Counted from the stretch's first letter, positions 17,001 to 31,400 are shown. The stretch is DNA of 64,000 nucleotides from Trogon surrucura (GCA_020746105.1 CM036633.1:9904501-9968500); one strand, 5' to 3'. Notes: a model not told the origin generated them from the letters alone. A program made the numbers and translations.

Positions 17001-17545
17001 AATGCTTGTGCAAAAGAGGGGGCAAACGCTGCAGGATCCCCCTTCCACACGGCCATGTCCCGCACTCCGTTGCAGCCACGAACGTGTCTCTTCCCGACGG
17101 CACCTGGGGAAAAAGCAGCGCGGGGCTTATAGCGGGCACAACTCAGTCTGGCGGGGGTGATGAGGACGGAGGGGGCTTCTTCCGCCCCGCTTAAAGCCAA
17201 GCAACCTCGGCAAACCCCCGCCCGGGGTAGGCGGGAGAGCTCCCGGGGCGGGATCGAGGCGCCGGCGCGGGTGGCGCCGCGAACCACAAGGCGCTGCCGC
17301 GGCAGCACATCACTCCGTGCGGTGGCGCCGCCGCAGCGCTGCGGCTTTAGTTGTAAGCAGTACCGGTTCGCGGCAGCGCAAGTGTCCTAGCGCTGCGGGC
17401 TGCCCGTGCCCGGCGCGCATTCACCTCTTGCCAGAGGAGCTTGCCTGGGCGAGTGCCCGGCCCCGGCGTGGGGCTCCGGGTTCCACCGCCCAGCCACAGC
17501 TTTGGCTGCCGGGCCCGAGGACCCTACTCTCTACCTCTACCTCCG
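17000..17545. promoter_or_regulatory. Orphan CpG island between TP53RK and SLC13A3
   Basis: A strongly CpG-rich stretch of about 0.5 kb with GGGGCGGG boxes and the perfect 14-bp palindrome GCTGCCGCGGCAGC (17293-17306). It ends at a good donor-like site, CTCC/GTGAGT, at 17540/17541. No family-like protein is encoded on either strand. It could be an upstream promoter and non-coding first exon for SLC13A3, or the start of a non-coding RNA. Confidence 0.5.
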
Positions 17546-20500
17546 TGAGTTTTGATTTTATGGGGTCTCCCTGCCATGCTCATTCCGCATGGAGTGTGCT
17601 GCAGCCCGGGCTGGGGGTGAGATAAAGGAGCCGTGTTTCCATGCAGGGAGCAGGGGGGCTTTAGGAGCTGCTCCCACCTGCTTGGAGAATATATGCAACA
17701 GCCCAAGCAGCGCATGGTCGCTTAAAATAGTGACCTGGGCTGGGCTGCTGGAGTGGGGCATCATGGTGTGATGGGAGCAGGTGGATGTGAGATAGAGTCC
17801 CCTAATGAGGCCTGATCTGAGCCCTGAATGCTGGACCCACTATGGGGAGGCAGCACGCTTAACCTTCCCGCCTGCCATCCCCCATCTGTACAAACACTGC
17901 TTTTACAGTCTCCTGGTGATGCCGGGATAGAGTTATGTTTGTAAAGCCCTTTGAAGAAGTCTGTTTCTAACCATCATGATGTTTATTAAAATGCAGCTCT
18001 CCCTGCGGGGCCGTGAAGTAGAAACAAAGCTGATCAGCTGCAAGTTTGTGTGGCTGCTGTGGTGCTCTGAGATGAAGCCCCGCAGTGAGGCTGGGGTCAG
18101 AGCCTGTGGTGAGGCCAGCCCTCTTGGAGTGCTGGTGCGTGGGACCAGCCTTCTTCCAGGGACTCCTGAATTGGCCTCTGCTGAAATCTACTTCAAAAGA
18201 AAGCAGGACATTACTGGTAATGAAAAGCGAAATGTTTTGCTTTTTCACGGCATGATAAAACTCCTCCTCATTATGTAAGTGTTACTCTCTGCACATCTGT
18301 GTTAGGGCTTGTTGAGATTTCCTCTTGATCAGCCTGGTGTGTCTCTATGGCTTGCTGTAGCGAACGCTGAGCCTTTGCTGTCCGAGGGTGGAAAAATCAC
18401 AGCAGGTGCATGTCCAGCAAAAGGGGACACTCTGGACTTGCAAAGTGTCCACTCTGCAGTGGTATCGCTGGTTGTGCCTGTGGGAGCCACTCCTTGGATG
18501 AAAACCGCTGACTCCCTGGCCGGTTTGCAAGGCAGGTGGGGCTTCCAGTCTTGGTTTGACTGAGGATAGAGTTTGACTTGCTGCTGTGCTAACTTTTGGT
18601 GCATCTGCATGGTCATAAGTAACACTGAATTATTATTATTGTTGATATAATTGAATTATTATTTCTCAGGTTATGTCCAGTGTGTGCATGAATTCTCATA
18701 AGGAAAATAGGACTCTTTTTTTTTTCTGTCTCTTTTTTTTATTATTTTTTTACATGAATACTTTATCTGCTTCAGATACAGTTTCAAGCCTCTGGCCTGA
18801 TCTCACTCTACACCTGGGTATCACCTGAAGTGCCATGAACACAAAGAGTGTGCAAATAAGCTGTGGAAAGAGGAATAAAAGGAAAGAGGAGAAGACAAAT
18901 GAAATGGAAATAGAGGCATTTTTTTCTTCAGAATGTGCAGCATTAGGGTTTCTGAGGGAATTGCTGGTTATTGATGGAGTTGCCTTTTTTGTTTATTTTG
19001 GTGTCTCACCATCATCAGTGATATCTCTCGTGGGAGTGAGGAGCCAGCTTGTGAGCTCACGGTTACCAGCCTGATTTTAGTCTGCAGTAATAGTGACAAG
19101 TTCTGTTTTGCCCACTGCACGTAAGTGCAGAACTTTTTGGAGATAGACATGAGTTGTAGACGCATAGGAGCAGTAAGAGGAAAAACGAACGTGAAAGAGA
19201 ACACATACGAGTATGGCAAGAAACAGGAATGAAAATATGGTTGCATAATCTGCATAGGCTGTTACTATGACTTTTGGACAGTGGCTGCTCTGTGCCAGCA
19301 GTTACTCTGTGCATATCTGAAAGCTGTGCATACAGGCTATATGGTGTAGTTTTTTCGAGTGAACTTTTTTTTTAGTCTAGGCCTTGATCTCTGCAGGAAA
19401 TTGATATTTCCAGGTTTGCAAGATGCAAAACACTGATAACCTTTTTCAACCCTCCTCTCCCATCAGTGCTGATAGGAAACCAAGTTAGTGCAATAAAACC
19501 ATAAAAGCTCATTTGTAACCCAGAGTTCACTATGTGAGGGTCACTATAGATAAATAAAGCCTCTCCCTAGCCCAAGCACAAGCTGTGTCCCACAGCAGAC
19601 CCTTTGGGTGCTGCGCAGCACCTCTTTCTCCTGTGTTACACTTCTGTAAGTAACAGCCCAGAAGTGAGAAGAGGTCTGGCCCCAGTGATGGCTGTGGGGC
19701 GCAGGGAGGGCACAGGCTGCGGCTGGCACTGGATATGGGGCTGGTGGAGATGCAGTTTACAAGGAAACAAATTAATTGAGTGTTAACTCCCAGCTGAAGT
19801 CCTGGAAGGCCAAGTGAACCGGCAGTAGCCCCCCTGCAATGCTCTTGGCTGGGAAATGCTGGAGGCTGATCCCAGCATCCACCCTGCTGGGCCGAGAGGG
19901 GCTGGGTGGGATGGGAGGGGGGACTGTCCAGGCAGGGAAGTGACTCGTGTCTCGGAGGGACAATGTGTTCCCGTTCCCCTCACCCTCTGCACTGGCAGAA
20001 GTCTGTTTCTTCATAAGAGAAAGAGCAGACTGTGGTGTTGATGGCTTCTTATTCTTTTGAAGTTTTTTTTTAACTTACAAAGTTGATCTTAAGAGAAAAA
20101 GCTTTGTAGAGCTTCTTTGGTCCAGCACATGGCACACACTCCTACATGTGCTCCTAGTCTCTGGCTGATGGGTATATGGGTTAAGACAAACCCATTTTAA
20201 GGTGTTGCATTGTTTGATGGACTGAATTTTGCTCTCAGGTCTTCAGCCACCCATCTTTTCCATCATGCACCACTACCCAGGTGATAAAGCAGCTTATGCT
20301 GCCATAGCCCACTGTGGTGGCGTTAAGGTGGCGCGGGAATCTCCTGTTCGTGATAACTTTTTATTCATGTTGTTGAGCAGTTAAAGAAAAGCAGGCTAAA
20401 AATCCCCATAGCTTTCTCTCAGCCAGTGCTTCGCTTTCTTTCAGGTCCCGAGAGAAGGTGCGTTTGCCAGCGGGCCAGGCAGCCACAGGGCCGGGCGCCA

Positions 20501-22030
20501 GGCGGATGCCGGATCCTCACTTTGCCAGCGGCCCCTGGCAGTGCCCGGCAAAAGCTTTTTGTGTCTGTTCCACTATTTGAAAAGAGCCGCGGTGGTGATG
20601 CTGTCACCATTTAGGCCCTGCGTGGGACGAGTGTGAGGATTAACTGATTTGTTACTATTTGTGCAAAATTATATATGTGCCATTAAAGGGAGGAAGGGAA
20701 TAGAGGAGGTGGAACAGACTCTGCTGAGTCTGTTCAGATGGGTGTACAGACCTGGCTCTAATGCTGATCATACCACACTCTTCCTCTCTAACTTCTTGTT
20801 CCCTTTATGCTAGTGACTCGCAGTTTTTGTAAGCTGGAGAGAGCTTTCCTCAGTGGGGTCTGCTTTTTCATTCAATGCATTTGACTCCAACATCTTTGAT
20901 GCTCTAGGAGTGACCTGCCTGGTGGCAGTAATTCACCAGAGAGCTGATTAATTGTGAAAAGGGAAAGGGTCCTCCGCTTAACATGGTTTTTATAAATCTT
21001 TCATACATATGGGACCGGGTCACACAGGTTTTGAATATGTTTCAGAGCACTCAAAGGATGTTGGTGTAGTACTAAGTCAGGGCGTTACTTTGCTTTCCCT
21101 TTTTTCTCCTCACTACTCCATTTAGCCTCCAATTGTGAGAATCCAGGCGATGCAAAAAGCAGAGAGAAAATCCATCTCCCTTGACTTTGATCTCTTGCTC
21201 ATCTTGATAGCGCATCAGCTCGGTCTCTGCTGTGTGCCCCTTGCTTTGGGCTCCCCGCAGTCAGACGGAGACTGGCAACCTCTGCAGTGCTCGCTGAGAT
21301 TTACCTTGGTCCAGGGGAGAGGATCCTGTCCTGCCCCATATACTCTCCCATTTTCTTTCTGATGGCCCTAATGCAGAGCAGAGCTGGGAGGAAAATCTGT
21401 CCTTGGAGTTAGAACTGGGCAGCTTTTTCTTTTTCTTTTTTTTACTCATGATCGAAGCATCTTTAACTGCATGGGTCTGGCCTGGTTATGTTAAGAGCAG
21501 CCAGGATGTAGTCATATGCTACTTGCTCACTTGCTGGGGCTCACACTTGTGTGAGCCAAAACTTTGCCTCCTGCTTTTCCGGTATTTCCCGTGGCTCCAT
21601 CCTGCTCCGCACCACTAGCCTTTTGTTTGGTTCTGTTCACTTATTTTTAATGAGAAAAAAAAAAAAAAGTGTTTCACATGGCATTGCAAACAACTTGTCA
21701 AACCTCTGAGTCACTGGTTGAGTTGAATTGTCAAAAGCAATCGCAGCTCCCTGTTTTTCGCATGCTTTTGAGTTTTTAGTGACGTGCATTTTTATGTCCA
21801 CGGAGGGGAAATCTTTGCGAACTAAACCAAATATTTAAACTGCTTGATTTTGGTGTGGGTTTTGTTTGGTTTTTTTCTTTTTTTTTTTTTTACCTCTAGC
21901 AATCGCTTGTACTCACCACGTCCTTACGTTTAGCTGTACTGAGCCTGCCTTACTAGCCCGACCAGGTGCTGCTTCATGCCCTGCGACATCACCGCTGGCC
22001 AAACCCAATGACCTGCCGTGCTGCCAGACT
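17546..22030. other. Intergenic sequence upstream of SLC13A3
   Basis: About 4.5 kb with T-rich tracts near 18,717-18,750 and 21,870-21,890 and an A14 run at 21,655-21,668. No coding exon, tRNA or intact mobile element recognised. Confidence 0.55.
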
Positions 22031-22450
22031 TTTTGAGCCAGTTCCGACCCGCTCCGGCTGCAAAACCTGCGCGGCCAGAGCTGCGGCGGAGCGCTGAGAT
22101 GAAGCGGACGGACGGACGGACGCGGTACTAGCGGGTCGGGGGCCGGCAGGGCGGGCTGGCCGGGCGGTGTCGGGGGGCGAAGGGCGGCGTGGCGGGGCGG
22201 TGTAGCGGGGGCCCCTCCCGGCAGGCGGGGCGGCCGCGCTCCGCTCCCGCGGGATAAAGCGGCGGCGGCGGGGGGAGCGGGGGGCGGCGGCGGGATGGCG
22301 GCGCTGGGGACGCTGGTGAAGAAGGCGTGGAGCGCCCGGCGCTTCGTGGTCCTGCTGAGCGCGCCGCTGGCGCTGGTGCCCGTGCTGGTCAGCCTGCCCG
22401 CCAAGGTACCCGCGGGGGGACACGGGGTGGGGATGCAGAGCGGCGGCCAC
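22030..22450 (+). promoter_or_regulatory. SLC13A3: SLC13A3 CpG-island promoter
   Basis: GC- and CpG-dense sequence surrounds the first coding exon, with a (GGAC)4 run (22106-22121), several GGCGGGG boxes and a weak TATA-like GGATAAAG at about 22251, some 44 bp before the ATG. Confidence 0.75.
22295..22405 (+). CDS. SLC13A3: SLC13A3 coding exon 1 (residues 1-37)
   Basis: ATG in GCGGGATGGCGG, donor AAG/GTACCC. It encodes [16 protein letters not shown] and the first membrane segment, closely matching the human start (MAALAAAAKKVWSARR by memory). Confidence 0.94.
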
Positions 22451-25400
22451 CCGGGGACGGCTTGGGGACACCTGTTTGGGGGGCGATACGGAGCAAGGGT
22501 GTAAGCGATCAGGGACTGCAGCCGGGGCGTGGGGGGCACGCCCTGGGGCTACGGGCCAGGGGACACTGACTCGGATCACTGTCGCAGGCTGAGGGCACCG
22601 AGTGTGGGGACATGGACCGGAGACGTAGCCTTGGCGCTCTGTTCCACCTCAGCCCCGGCAGGGTTTGGTCCCCGTGAGGGTCACCCTGCCACCTGCCAGG
22701 GTTGCCCCACGGAGGGAGGGGACCACTGAAGTCTGCGGTTTGCCACGGCTCCTCACCCTGCTGTGACCACCGTAGGGTGCAAATGAAAGAAGCACCCTGG
22801 GGTAGCTTAACTTTTAGGGAGAAGAGGAGATAGATAGCGTGAACTGTATTTATGTTGCTTGTATAGATGTGGGGAGGTGTGAGGAACCCGTCGGCCAGAA
22901 TCAGCTTGAACTCAGTGGCACTAACTAGTACTTCTTGCTACTGCCTGGCTGCCTAACTCTAGATTTTATTAATATCGCTCAAAGGGGAGCCGCGGAACCT
23001 GAGGCAAAGCAGTTCCACAGCCGCCATCACCCAGCAACGTGTTCGTAGAGCTGGGGTGGAAGGCGAATGCTCAGGGCTTGGAGGCTGCCAGGGGTTGCTG
23101 TCCCATCGTCTTTGCCATGCGAATCGCACAGGGCAGCAGGGTGGGCAGGGAGAAGGGGACCCTGGTGTCTGGGCTGGGACACGCAGAGGAACCGGGGGTG
23201 CCACCCGCCCCGCTGCGGGCGATTCTCGGGGGGGGATCTTGGGTGCTGTGTCCAAAAAGGATTTGCGAGTAAGATATTTGTGGTGTTCTGTAGACATGGA
23301 AAAACTGGTCACCTGGTAAGGTTTTGGCTTGGGCATGCGTGTTAGGCTGCACATTAAGCAATCTGTGGCAAAATTTTGGAGACTGGAGGAGTTCTGCGGC
23401 TGTCCCGTGTACACAGTTCTCGTGCACCAGGATGTCTGAGCCTTGAGTGGAAATCCACGGGGCAGTGAAGTCACTGGGAAATTTTGTGCCGTTGACTTCA
23501 GTATGAGTGAGATTTCGCTCTTGCGTTCTGATTCAGATCCATTTGAGAATGACTTTGTTTACACCAGAAAATAAGTGATGTTTGTACCTAGTGGTTATAG
23601 AATGATTCAGATGCTGTAAGGGCACAAAGGTGGCATTTACTTCTTCCTTTTATAGTGCTTGTTAGGTGGAACCTTTACTTTCAAGACACCAAATAAATCT
23701 CCCAAATTAAAAAATAAAGAAATTAAAAAAAAAAATTTAAAAAAAATTAAAAATAGGATGAGTGTTGCTTTATTTAATGGTAGTATGTTGGAAAAGAAGA
23801 TTCTTTTGATTTAATCTCCCCTTTTTTTTCTGTTTTGCATTAGTGAGGGAGTTCTTACTAGGAATATACTAAATGTCTGCCTCAAAAGAGCAGAAAGCAC
23901 TTTGCACAACAGGTACTTAATTCCTTTGCAGATTCATAAGTAGGTGATTATATGTGTATGCTCATTTACAACAGCTGAACAAGTAACTTCAGTTATATTT
24001 AACAATGTCTTGTTTGATTTTAGCACTTGTAAAATATGGTTAGAGGGTGCGGAGATGCACTGTAGACTCGGCACAAGCTTGTGCCTGAACCATGCAGTGG
24101 TTAATTGTGAGAATAGATGACAGATGAACCTGGGGCTGTAGGGAGACCCTCGACCTAGATGCTCTTTGTACTGTATAGTATTACATGGGCTGTGAAAGGA
24201 TTTGGGTGTCCACATGTACAGAAGAAAAAACGTCTCTGCTGGTGCTGTTCACACCCGCCCTACTCCTGCAGCGCGCCGTTAGTGCACTCCTGGGCATGAC
24301 CCACGGAGGACCCTGTGCACAGTCCCGTTTGATCAATGCTCTTTTATAAAGAAAAAAATGGTGATGGGAAAGTGGAAGTGTTTGCACTGAGAGGGTGAAG
24401 CAGCAGTGGGGCAGCTGCAGGCAGGGAAGGAGAAGCTGGGGCAGAGCTGACTGCTCTGCTTGATCTGTTCATGTTCCATGGATGCAGAAAGCATTGCAGT
24501 GCTTACTTAGGCTGGCTAGTACCTGCGCTGGTGGCTGTTGAAACTCTGATGCCCGCGGGGCTGTTAACCAGGGCAACGTTTCAAGCAAGCCCGACCGCAC
24601 CTTCACCAAGTTCTCCCAGAATGTGTCAGGGAGGTGAACCTGTAGCTGTGAGCTGCCCTGCAAAATTGTATCTGTTCATATTCAGGGGTCAGTGAATCAT
24701 CTGCAGTTTCAACATGAAATTCTCTCACTTGTTCAGCAAGAAAGGAAACTTGCTGTTGCATCAACAAGGGATTAAGTTCTGACGTCTGGAGCTTGCTTGG
24801 ACCTCCCTCCAGACCCGCAAGGGGCTACAGGAGAGGAAGGGAGCAGGTTATGCTTTTAACCATGACGTAAAAACACCCAAGTGTGTGTGGGGAACAGGCA
24901 GGTGGGGGATCTGGGGTTGTAGAGTTTGGAAGTTATCCTGGCATGTGGTGGAAAATGCATGCCCTCAGCTGCACTGCTCGGGTCGGATGGTTTATCCTAA
25001 CACGGGACTAGAGTCCAGCCTCATGCTCTCCTGGGCAGCCCGATCACAAGAACTGCTGCAGGCACTCAACAAGCTCCGTCTCAGAAGGAATTCAGCTGAC
25101 CAGGCTGCTGGTGGTGTTACTGGGAGGTTTTCCCAAGCAGGGCACCCGTGGTAGCAGGCTGGGGCAGGAAGAGCTCCTGGGTATGATGCGGTTGTTGTAG
25201 CAACCTTGATGCCAAGCACTGGCACATCTGGAGCGTGAGAGAGTTGGGCGGGCTGGAGAACCCCGTGTCCCTGATGGCATAGTCAGTGTGCTGCATCGCA
25301 GGGTGTTACAGAAACTGGTGGGAGATGAGGAGCAATGAGGCTCTGCCCTCAATAGGATGAGGTGTCCCTTGTGCGAAAGTGTCTTCCAGGCACCTCTGCA

Positions 25401-28400
25401 GTACTTTCCTGCGTTGAGGGTGTTAAAATCTCTTCTCGTGTCATGTCACCATTTCCTTTCTCCCCAGTGGGATTCTCAGCAATTTTACCTCCCAGGGACT
25501 GGAACCATAAAAAGGCACCTGAGCTTTGGCTTCAAGGGCAGTGTTTCATTTGGATCTGAAGACCCTCGGTCATGACCTAAATTTGATATAACAGAACCAC
25601 GAATAGGATGTGACTGCTTGGATTAGTGTCTACTTCGGAGTGACAGCTTGTGGTCTGGGTGCAATGGGTTTTCCCATGAAACCTGCGCCTCGGTGACATC
25701 TCCCTGGAGATAAAATCCTCTGAGAAAAATCACCCATTAGGTCTGGCCCTTTTTATTGCTGATGAACTCCAGCATCCATATCTGCAAGCTGCTATTAAGG
25801 CTCTTGTTAGCTGTCACCCTGCAGTGGTGGTTCTCCAGATCTCTATATGAGTCCCTTCACAGGGGAACAATGTCAGAGCTGGCCCTGATGCTGACATCAC
25901 ATTGGTAGCCCTCGGTTTTATTTGATGCCCTTGCTAGGTTGCAGTTGTGGAGAAGGAGGCTTGCGTAAGTGGGTTCAGCTGCGACCTCCTTTTTCTTAAA
26001 TTGGGAAGTGAAAATTCTGGTTTGCAGGTAGGTTTGCTGACACCTCTCAGGGTGTGCTCCAAAACTGCGGCTGGAACTCATGTCCGTCACATAGGGAGTG
26101 GAAGGAGAGGGTCTGTGTGGAGCTGCTTCCCAGGAACCAGTTCTTGACACAAGGATCCATGTGTCACGTCCTGCTCTGGTTGCTGCTGAAATGGCTGAAT
26201 ATTTGTCCTGTGAGTGGAAGTGCCTGCGACCCCCCAGCTCAGAGGGCTGTGAATGATTGCAAAGAGCTCGAGCAGGGCAGGAGGGGCTGGAGGAACTGTT
26301 CTGCTGGAAGGGGCATGGGGGGCACTTTTAATGAGCTGTGCAAAGAGCTTGTTCCAACAGCTTCTAATGAACTCAATGTCTACAGCCTCTTGGCTTGGTA
26401 ACAGCTGAGGCAGCCAAATCTGCTAAAAGGAGCTCTGAGCAGGCAAATAGGGCCCAATGCCTTCAGAAAACAGACTTGACTTCCTCGCTGACCATAGAGC
26501 AATTTAAAATTAACTTGGACGTAATGAGTCCTCCTGATTAGAACAAGGAGACTTTAAGAACTTCCAGAAGAAAAATTACGTTGCTTGCCCTCAAAAGCAA
26601 AGAACATGAACGAAGGCGTTGTGGAGAAAGGGGGTGATGCCAGTGTAGGCGAGTGGGGTGGTGGGCTGGGAGCAGGGTGTCCTGGGAGGTGGAGTAGTGC
26701 TGGATCGTGGGCTGGAGAGAGCAGCCTGGCAGGTGAAATAAGAGATTGTAACCTGATTATATGTTTCATGCACAAAGTCCGTGTCTGCTAAGTATGTTCT
26801 TGGTGATTTAGAAGGGCCAGTTTCACAAAACTGATCAGTTAAAAGAGATGAGAGGAAGAACTTCAGTGGGGAAAGAAGGGTGATAAGTGGAAGTTGGGTG
26901 ATTACATTTCACTATGCGCTGTGTGGTGTTCAGTCTAGAGGGAGGATGAGCCTGGTGGAGAGCAAGTTAACACAGAGGAGAAGCAAAAAGCAGCGATACT
27001 TGGGGGAAGAAGGGAGGTTGTGATGAGTCGATATTAATTGGAAGCTAAGAACCATAGAAAACGTGAAAAAGGCTGTGAAAGAATTGAGAAGAAATCCCTG
27101 GTCAGGGTGTTGAGGGTGAGGAGCTGTGATTTGAGTGTGTGACCCAAAAGGAATCAGACTCATGATATTCTGTTGCTAGATGGACAGTACAGAAAAGGCA
27201 TATTCAGTGAAGCATTTTTGTTCTGTACCCAGAAAAGTGCTTGTAGTAGAGTCCTATCGTTGTCCGATGATGAAATATTTCTATTGTGACAGTAACTAAA
27301 GGGAAATTAAAATACTTGCATCCAGTCCTGGCTACTTTAAAATCTACAGATTCAGACGACTTCCATACAAGAATTTTATGAGAGCGTTTTGTGAACTAAT
27401 AAACTGGGTGCATTTCTACAAGCCCCAGGGTATATGGGGATCTCTGGGACCCCTGGCCACAGGTCATACTGATCTGGAGCTCCTCTTGGGAAGTAGATTC
27501 AATCCACAAAAGGGGTTGAGACGGCTGTGTGTAATTAGCTGGACACGGCTAGCAGACTGGCTACCTGCAGCCAAGAGGGTTAGTGTGGTATTTGTGTGTA
27601 TGGATATGTGAAAGTTGGGCAAGAGCAGTGAGGATCTACCAGGCTACTGTTTGCTGAGGTTGTAGCTTTCACCAGATCATCCTTCCAGACTGGCTTCCAC
27701 AGCTCAGAAATGGCTTTTGCAAATTGGAGGGGTCTCAGATTGAGCTAAGGACTGGAAAACAAGCCATGTGGTGATAGGCTGTAGGAGCTCAACCTGATTC
27801 TTTCAAAGAGTAAAAAGGTGAAGGGTAACTTGATCACTACCTTGAAGGAGCATCCATTACAAGCAGAGTTTGGATAAGGATGGCCCAGGCTAAGGCATAA
27901 AGGAGAAGCATGTAAGAAGCTGCAGAGGGTTGAAGCTGGCAGATTCAGATTATTGGAACATAATTTTAACAGTGAGGTTAATTAATTATAGGAACAGTTT
28001 ACTAAGCTTGTGGTGGTTTCACCATTACTGAAAATGTGTCAAATCATCACACTGTGTTGTTTTAGCTTCATAGTCTGTGAATGTTTGAAGATGTAGAATC
28101 TATTGCTGCCTCCAGCTGAAGGTGTGAGCCTCAGACCTCTGAGCCAGGGAGGATTTTCTCTAAGATGCCCATTTAATTTTTGTCATTAGTTTCCTATATG
28201 ATTTTGGTCAATTTGCTCACTTCTCTGCGCTTCAGCTGTCCCATTTGTAAAATATAGAAAATTATTCTTTTTTTCCACCAACTACAAAATACTTCAAGAA
28301 GTGTAAGTGAGTGTGTTTAATAAGCTTTACATCTTATGTTAGCATAACTCCAGAGTGAAATATCTTCCCTGAAGCTCTTACAGCTTGTGCAACCCCTTTT

Positions 28401-31400
28401 TAGCCACTCTGCAAATACTCAGTGGGAGCAAAAAAACCCCAGCTGACAGGAAGGCTGGTGAACAGGGCTTGGTTAATGTCCAGATTAGGAGAAATCAGAT
28501 TCACGTACCCATCCCATTGGTGAGCAGACAGTGTGAGCAAGATGGTCTGTACCACAGTCACAGCTGCAACGTGAGAACAGTTTGTGAGCGAGATGCTAAA
28601 AGCCACTGGTGCTTTTTTGTACTGAGTGGTTCTGAGTATTGGAGGTAGGGTGTTCCACTGTGATGATAGTGACATAAAAGGACTTAGAAGGCTCCAGTTT
28701 GAGCCAAAATATTTCTTGCTATTGGGATTAAAGTCTTGGAGGAGCCCTGTTACCTCTCTGTCACTCGTTTGCCTGATCTTAGAGTGGAAGGGTGATGGAG
28801 GAGCCCATGTAGGGGTGATGAGGCTGTGATGGCCATGTAACACGCAAAGGTCGATAGAAATGAAACGAAGTTTGGTAGGGCTTCTTCTAGCGCTGGGTCT
28901 GTCTGATTGGGAGGCTGTGAGCATTGGACTGCCCAGGAGCCACATGAGGCTGGTAGAGAACAAGGTCCAGCTGAAGCTCCTGATGTCCCTTTTCAGGTTG
29001 GTGGTGGGGACTTGTGGCTTGTGTGTGTCCTTACCTCAGTGCTACGCCTGGGCGAGCTGGTTCACCTTACCTGACCCACATTCCCTGCCAGCACCTCCTT
29101 TCCCTGAGGCACCTCATCTGCCCTTCCAGGAAACCACCTGCTCCCTCCAGATCTCCTCCCCACGGGATACTACCCCATGGCTCGGCTTCCTCTGGTGTAG
29201 TGGAGCAGGTCCCCAGCATGGAAAATCCCCGGTGCTCTCAGTGCAGTGAAGACGGGGTCAGTGTGTAGAGGGGCAGAGGTCGGTCCCAGGGCTCTTGAGC
29301 AACAGGAAGGAGCAGTCCAGGGCCACCCAGCACTTCCCTGGAAATCATTAAATGGTTATAAAATTAACCCAATCACAAGACCCATTTTAGAGTTTGCATG
29401 CGCTACCATTTCCCCCCCCTGAACTTTGATAGGCTTATTTTGAAAAAAAGCAAAAAACACCGAAAAACAGGGAGTTGAGAGAAATTGAAGGAGTCTGAGA
29501 GTGACACAGCAGAGGGTTTGAAGGATAAATATCACTGGGGATGATGGTGCCCGCACAGCAGCAGGCACAGCTCAGACCAGCCCTGGGCAGCCACAGCCAT
29601 CTCCCTTTAAAGCTGTGCTTCTGACATTTCTTACCATTCTTTGTTCGCATACTAACCAAACTTCTGGGCACTGGGAGCATTAATTAAAATTTGCCAGATA
29701 TCATGAAACCAATAACTTTCAATTTTATATAAAACTTGATTCAGTTTTATTAATGGTTTTATTTATTATGTTTGGGATTTTTTTTAGTCTGAGGAGTGCT
29801 TGCTCCAAATCTGAGTTATTCTGAAGTGATCTTGTTTTGTTTTTTTCAGGGATGGTCCTAGCTTAAGTTTAAAACTTGTCTAGTATAGGTGCAATTTGTC
29901 TTCTTTTAGAGTAGAATAAATTGGATGAACAGTACCACAGCTTTCTTTTTCAAGTGGTTTACTGTTGATCCATATAGGTTTCAAAGTTTTGCAAAGACTC
30001 TCCATGTAGCAGTTCTTTCTGCCTTGTTTTGGTTTTACCTCTTGGCTTTTGATGTTGCGGTGAAAATTAGTTATTAGATTCATGCTGTGTTTCATTGCAG
30101 TGTTTTCCAGAACATTTGCCATATGCCAGAGAATAAATATCCCTTACTTAGAATTGGTTTTCTAAATTGTACTTCATCTATTTTGTCAAACTGATTAAAG
30201 CATTCACTGATATGCTCTTATATCAAGGTGTCATTAAATATTTTCAGTTGCTCTACCCCTCTTAAGGCAAAGCGTCTTTGTTTTGAAGGTCACTTTGGCA
30301 CAACTTTCCTTGCAGAAAACTGAAAAATACTTTGCTGGTGGGAGAGAAAAATGATTTGTATGGCCTTTAGGGATCAAACGGAAAAGGGCTTAGTGAGACC
30401 AAATTGTTTCGTTGGTGTATAAAAAGGAGTAAAGAGAAGTTGTCGCTTGCCACAGAAATCAAATCACTAACCTCATGTGCAAACGTTTTAAAACATGGGT
30501 TTTTATTTTTGCAAAGTTTAGCACTGACAGGGTTCTTGCTCTGGTCCTGCTGGCGTGGGGGGAGTGGGGAGCTCATGGCAGCTGCCGGGGCTGGGCGGGA
30601 AACATAAAGGGTTTACTTCACACTGTCTCATGTGTTGTTTTACTGGAATCTAGTGTTAGGACTGGAAGTGGTCTCTAAATGCAGATCTTGGGAAGTTCAG
30701 ATGAAGTGGTGGCTCCTCTGTAATTAGTGTATTGAAAAAAAAATCAAAGCAAGTCACTCTTCTGCCGTGTCTGTGTTTCCACGTACACGGAAGCGCTGGA
30801 GCTTTACTAGCAGAACTGGCTGTGAAATGCAAAACCCGAGTGCTAAAAGCAAGTCAGAAACTCTGTCGTTCTTGCCGCTTTTCAAACACTCACTACAGAG
30901 ATACTGAACGATAAATCCATATTGGTTTCAATTCACTTGCCTTTATGCACTCAGCTGGGTGTCAGGGTAGATTCTGTTATTTTTTTTCCCCAATAACTGC
31001 GATTATTTTTTTATCTTGTTTGTGAGTGTCACTGGGCTTGTGTCTGCTCTAGGAGCTCGGGGATGACTACAAGCTAAGGCCTGGAGGTGGCCAGCTAAGT
31101 GATGGCTTTGCCAAACCTTGCTGTACACTCCAGTGCTGCAGCTGAGATCACTTTATTCCCCAAAATGCAGCTCCCCACACTTCCCATCCTACGTATTTCC
31201 CAACCCGGCCACGTCAGGGAGCAGAGCTGTCATCTTCACAAAAGCCCCATCGAGCCCACCCTGGGTGCCGGGGAGGAAAGTCCAAGTGAAGGAACAGAGG
31301 TGCCTTTGGGTAACAATTCAACCTGTTTAACAAGCTGGAAAAGAGTGGTAAAATAAATAGCGCTGTGCCTTCCAGATGACTCTTGGCTGTTATTTATAAT

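Noticed and set aside
21913..22579. Antisense frames of about 200 codons over SLC13A3 exon 1
   Set aside because: Pro/Ala/Arg-rich shadows of the CpG island; the sense exon is clearly SLC13A3.
28400..28963. 187-codon open frame on the minus strand in SLC13A3 intron 1
   Set aside because: No family resemblance and antisense to an intron just after old repeats; treated as chance.
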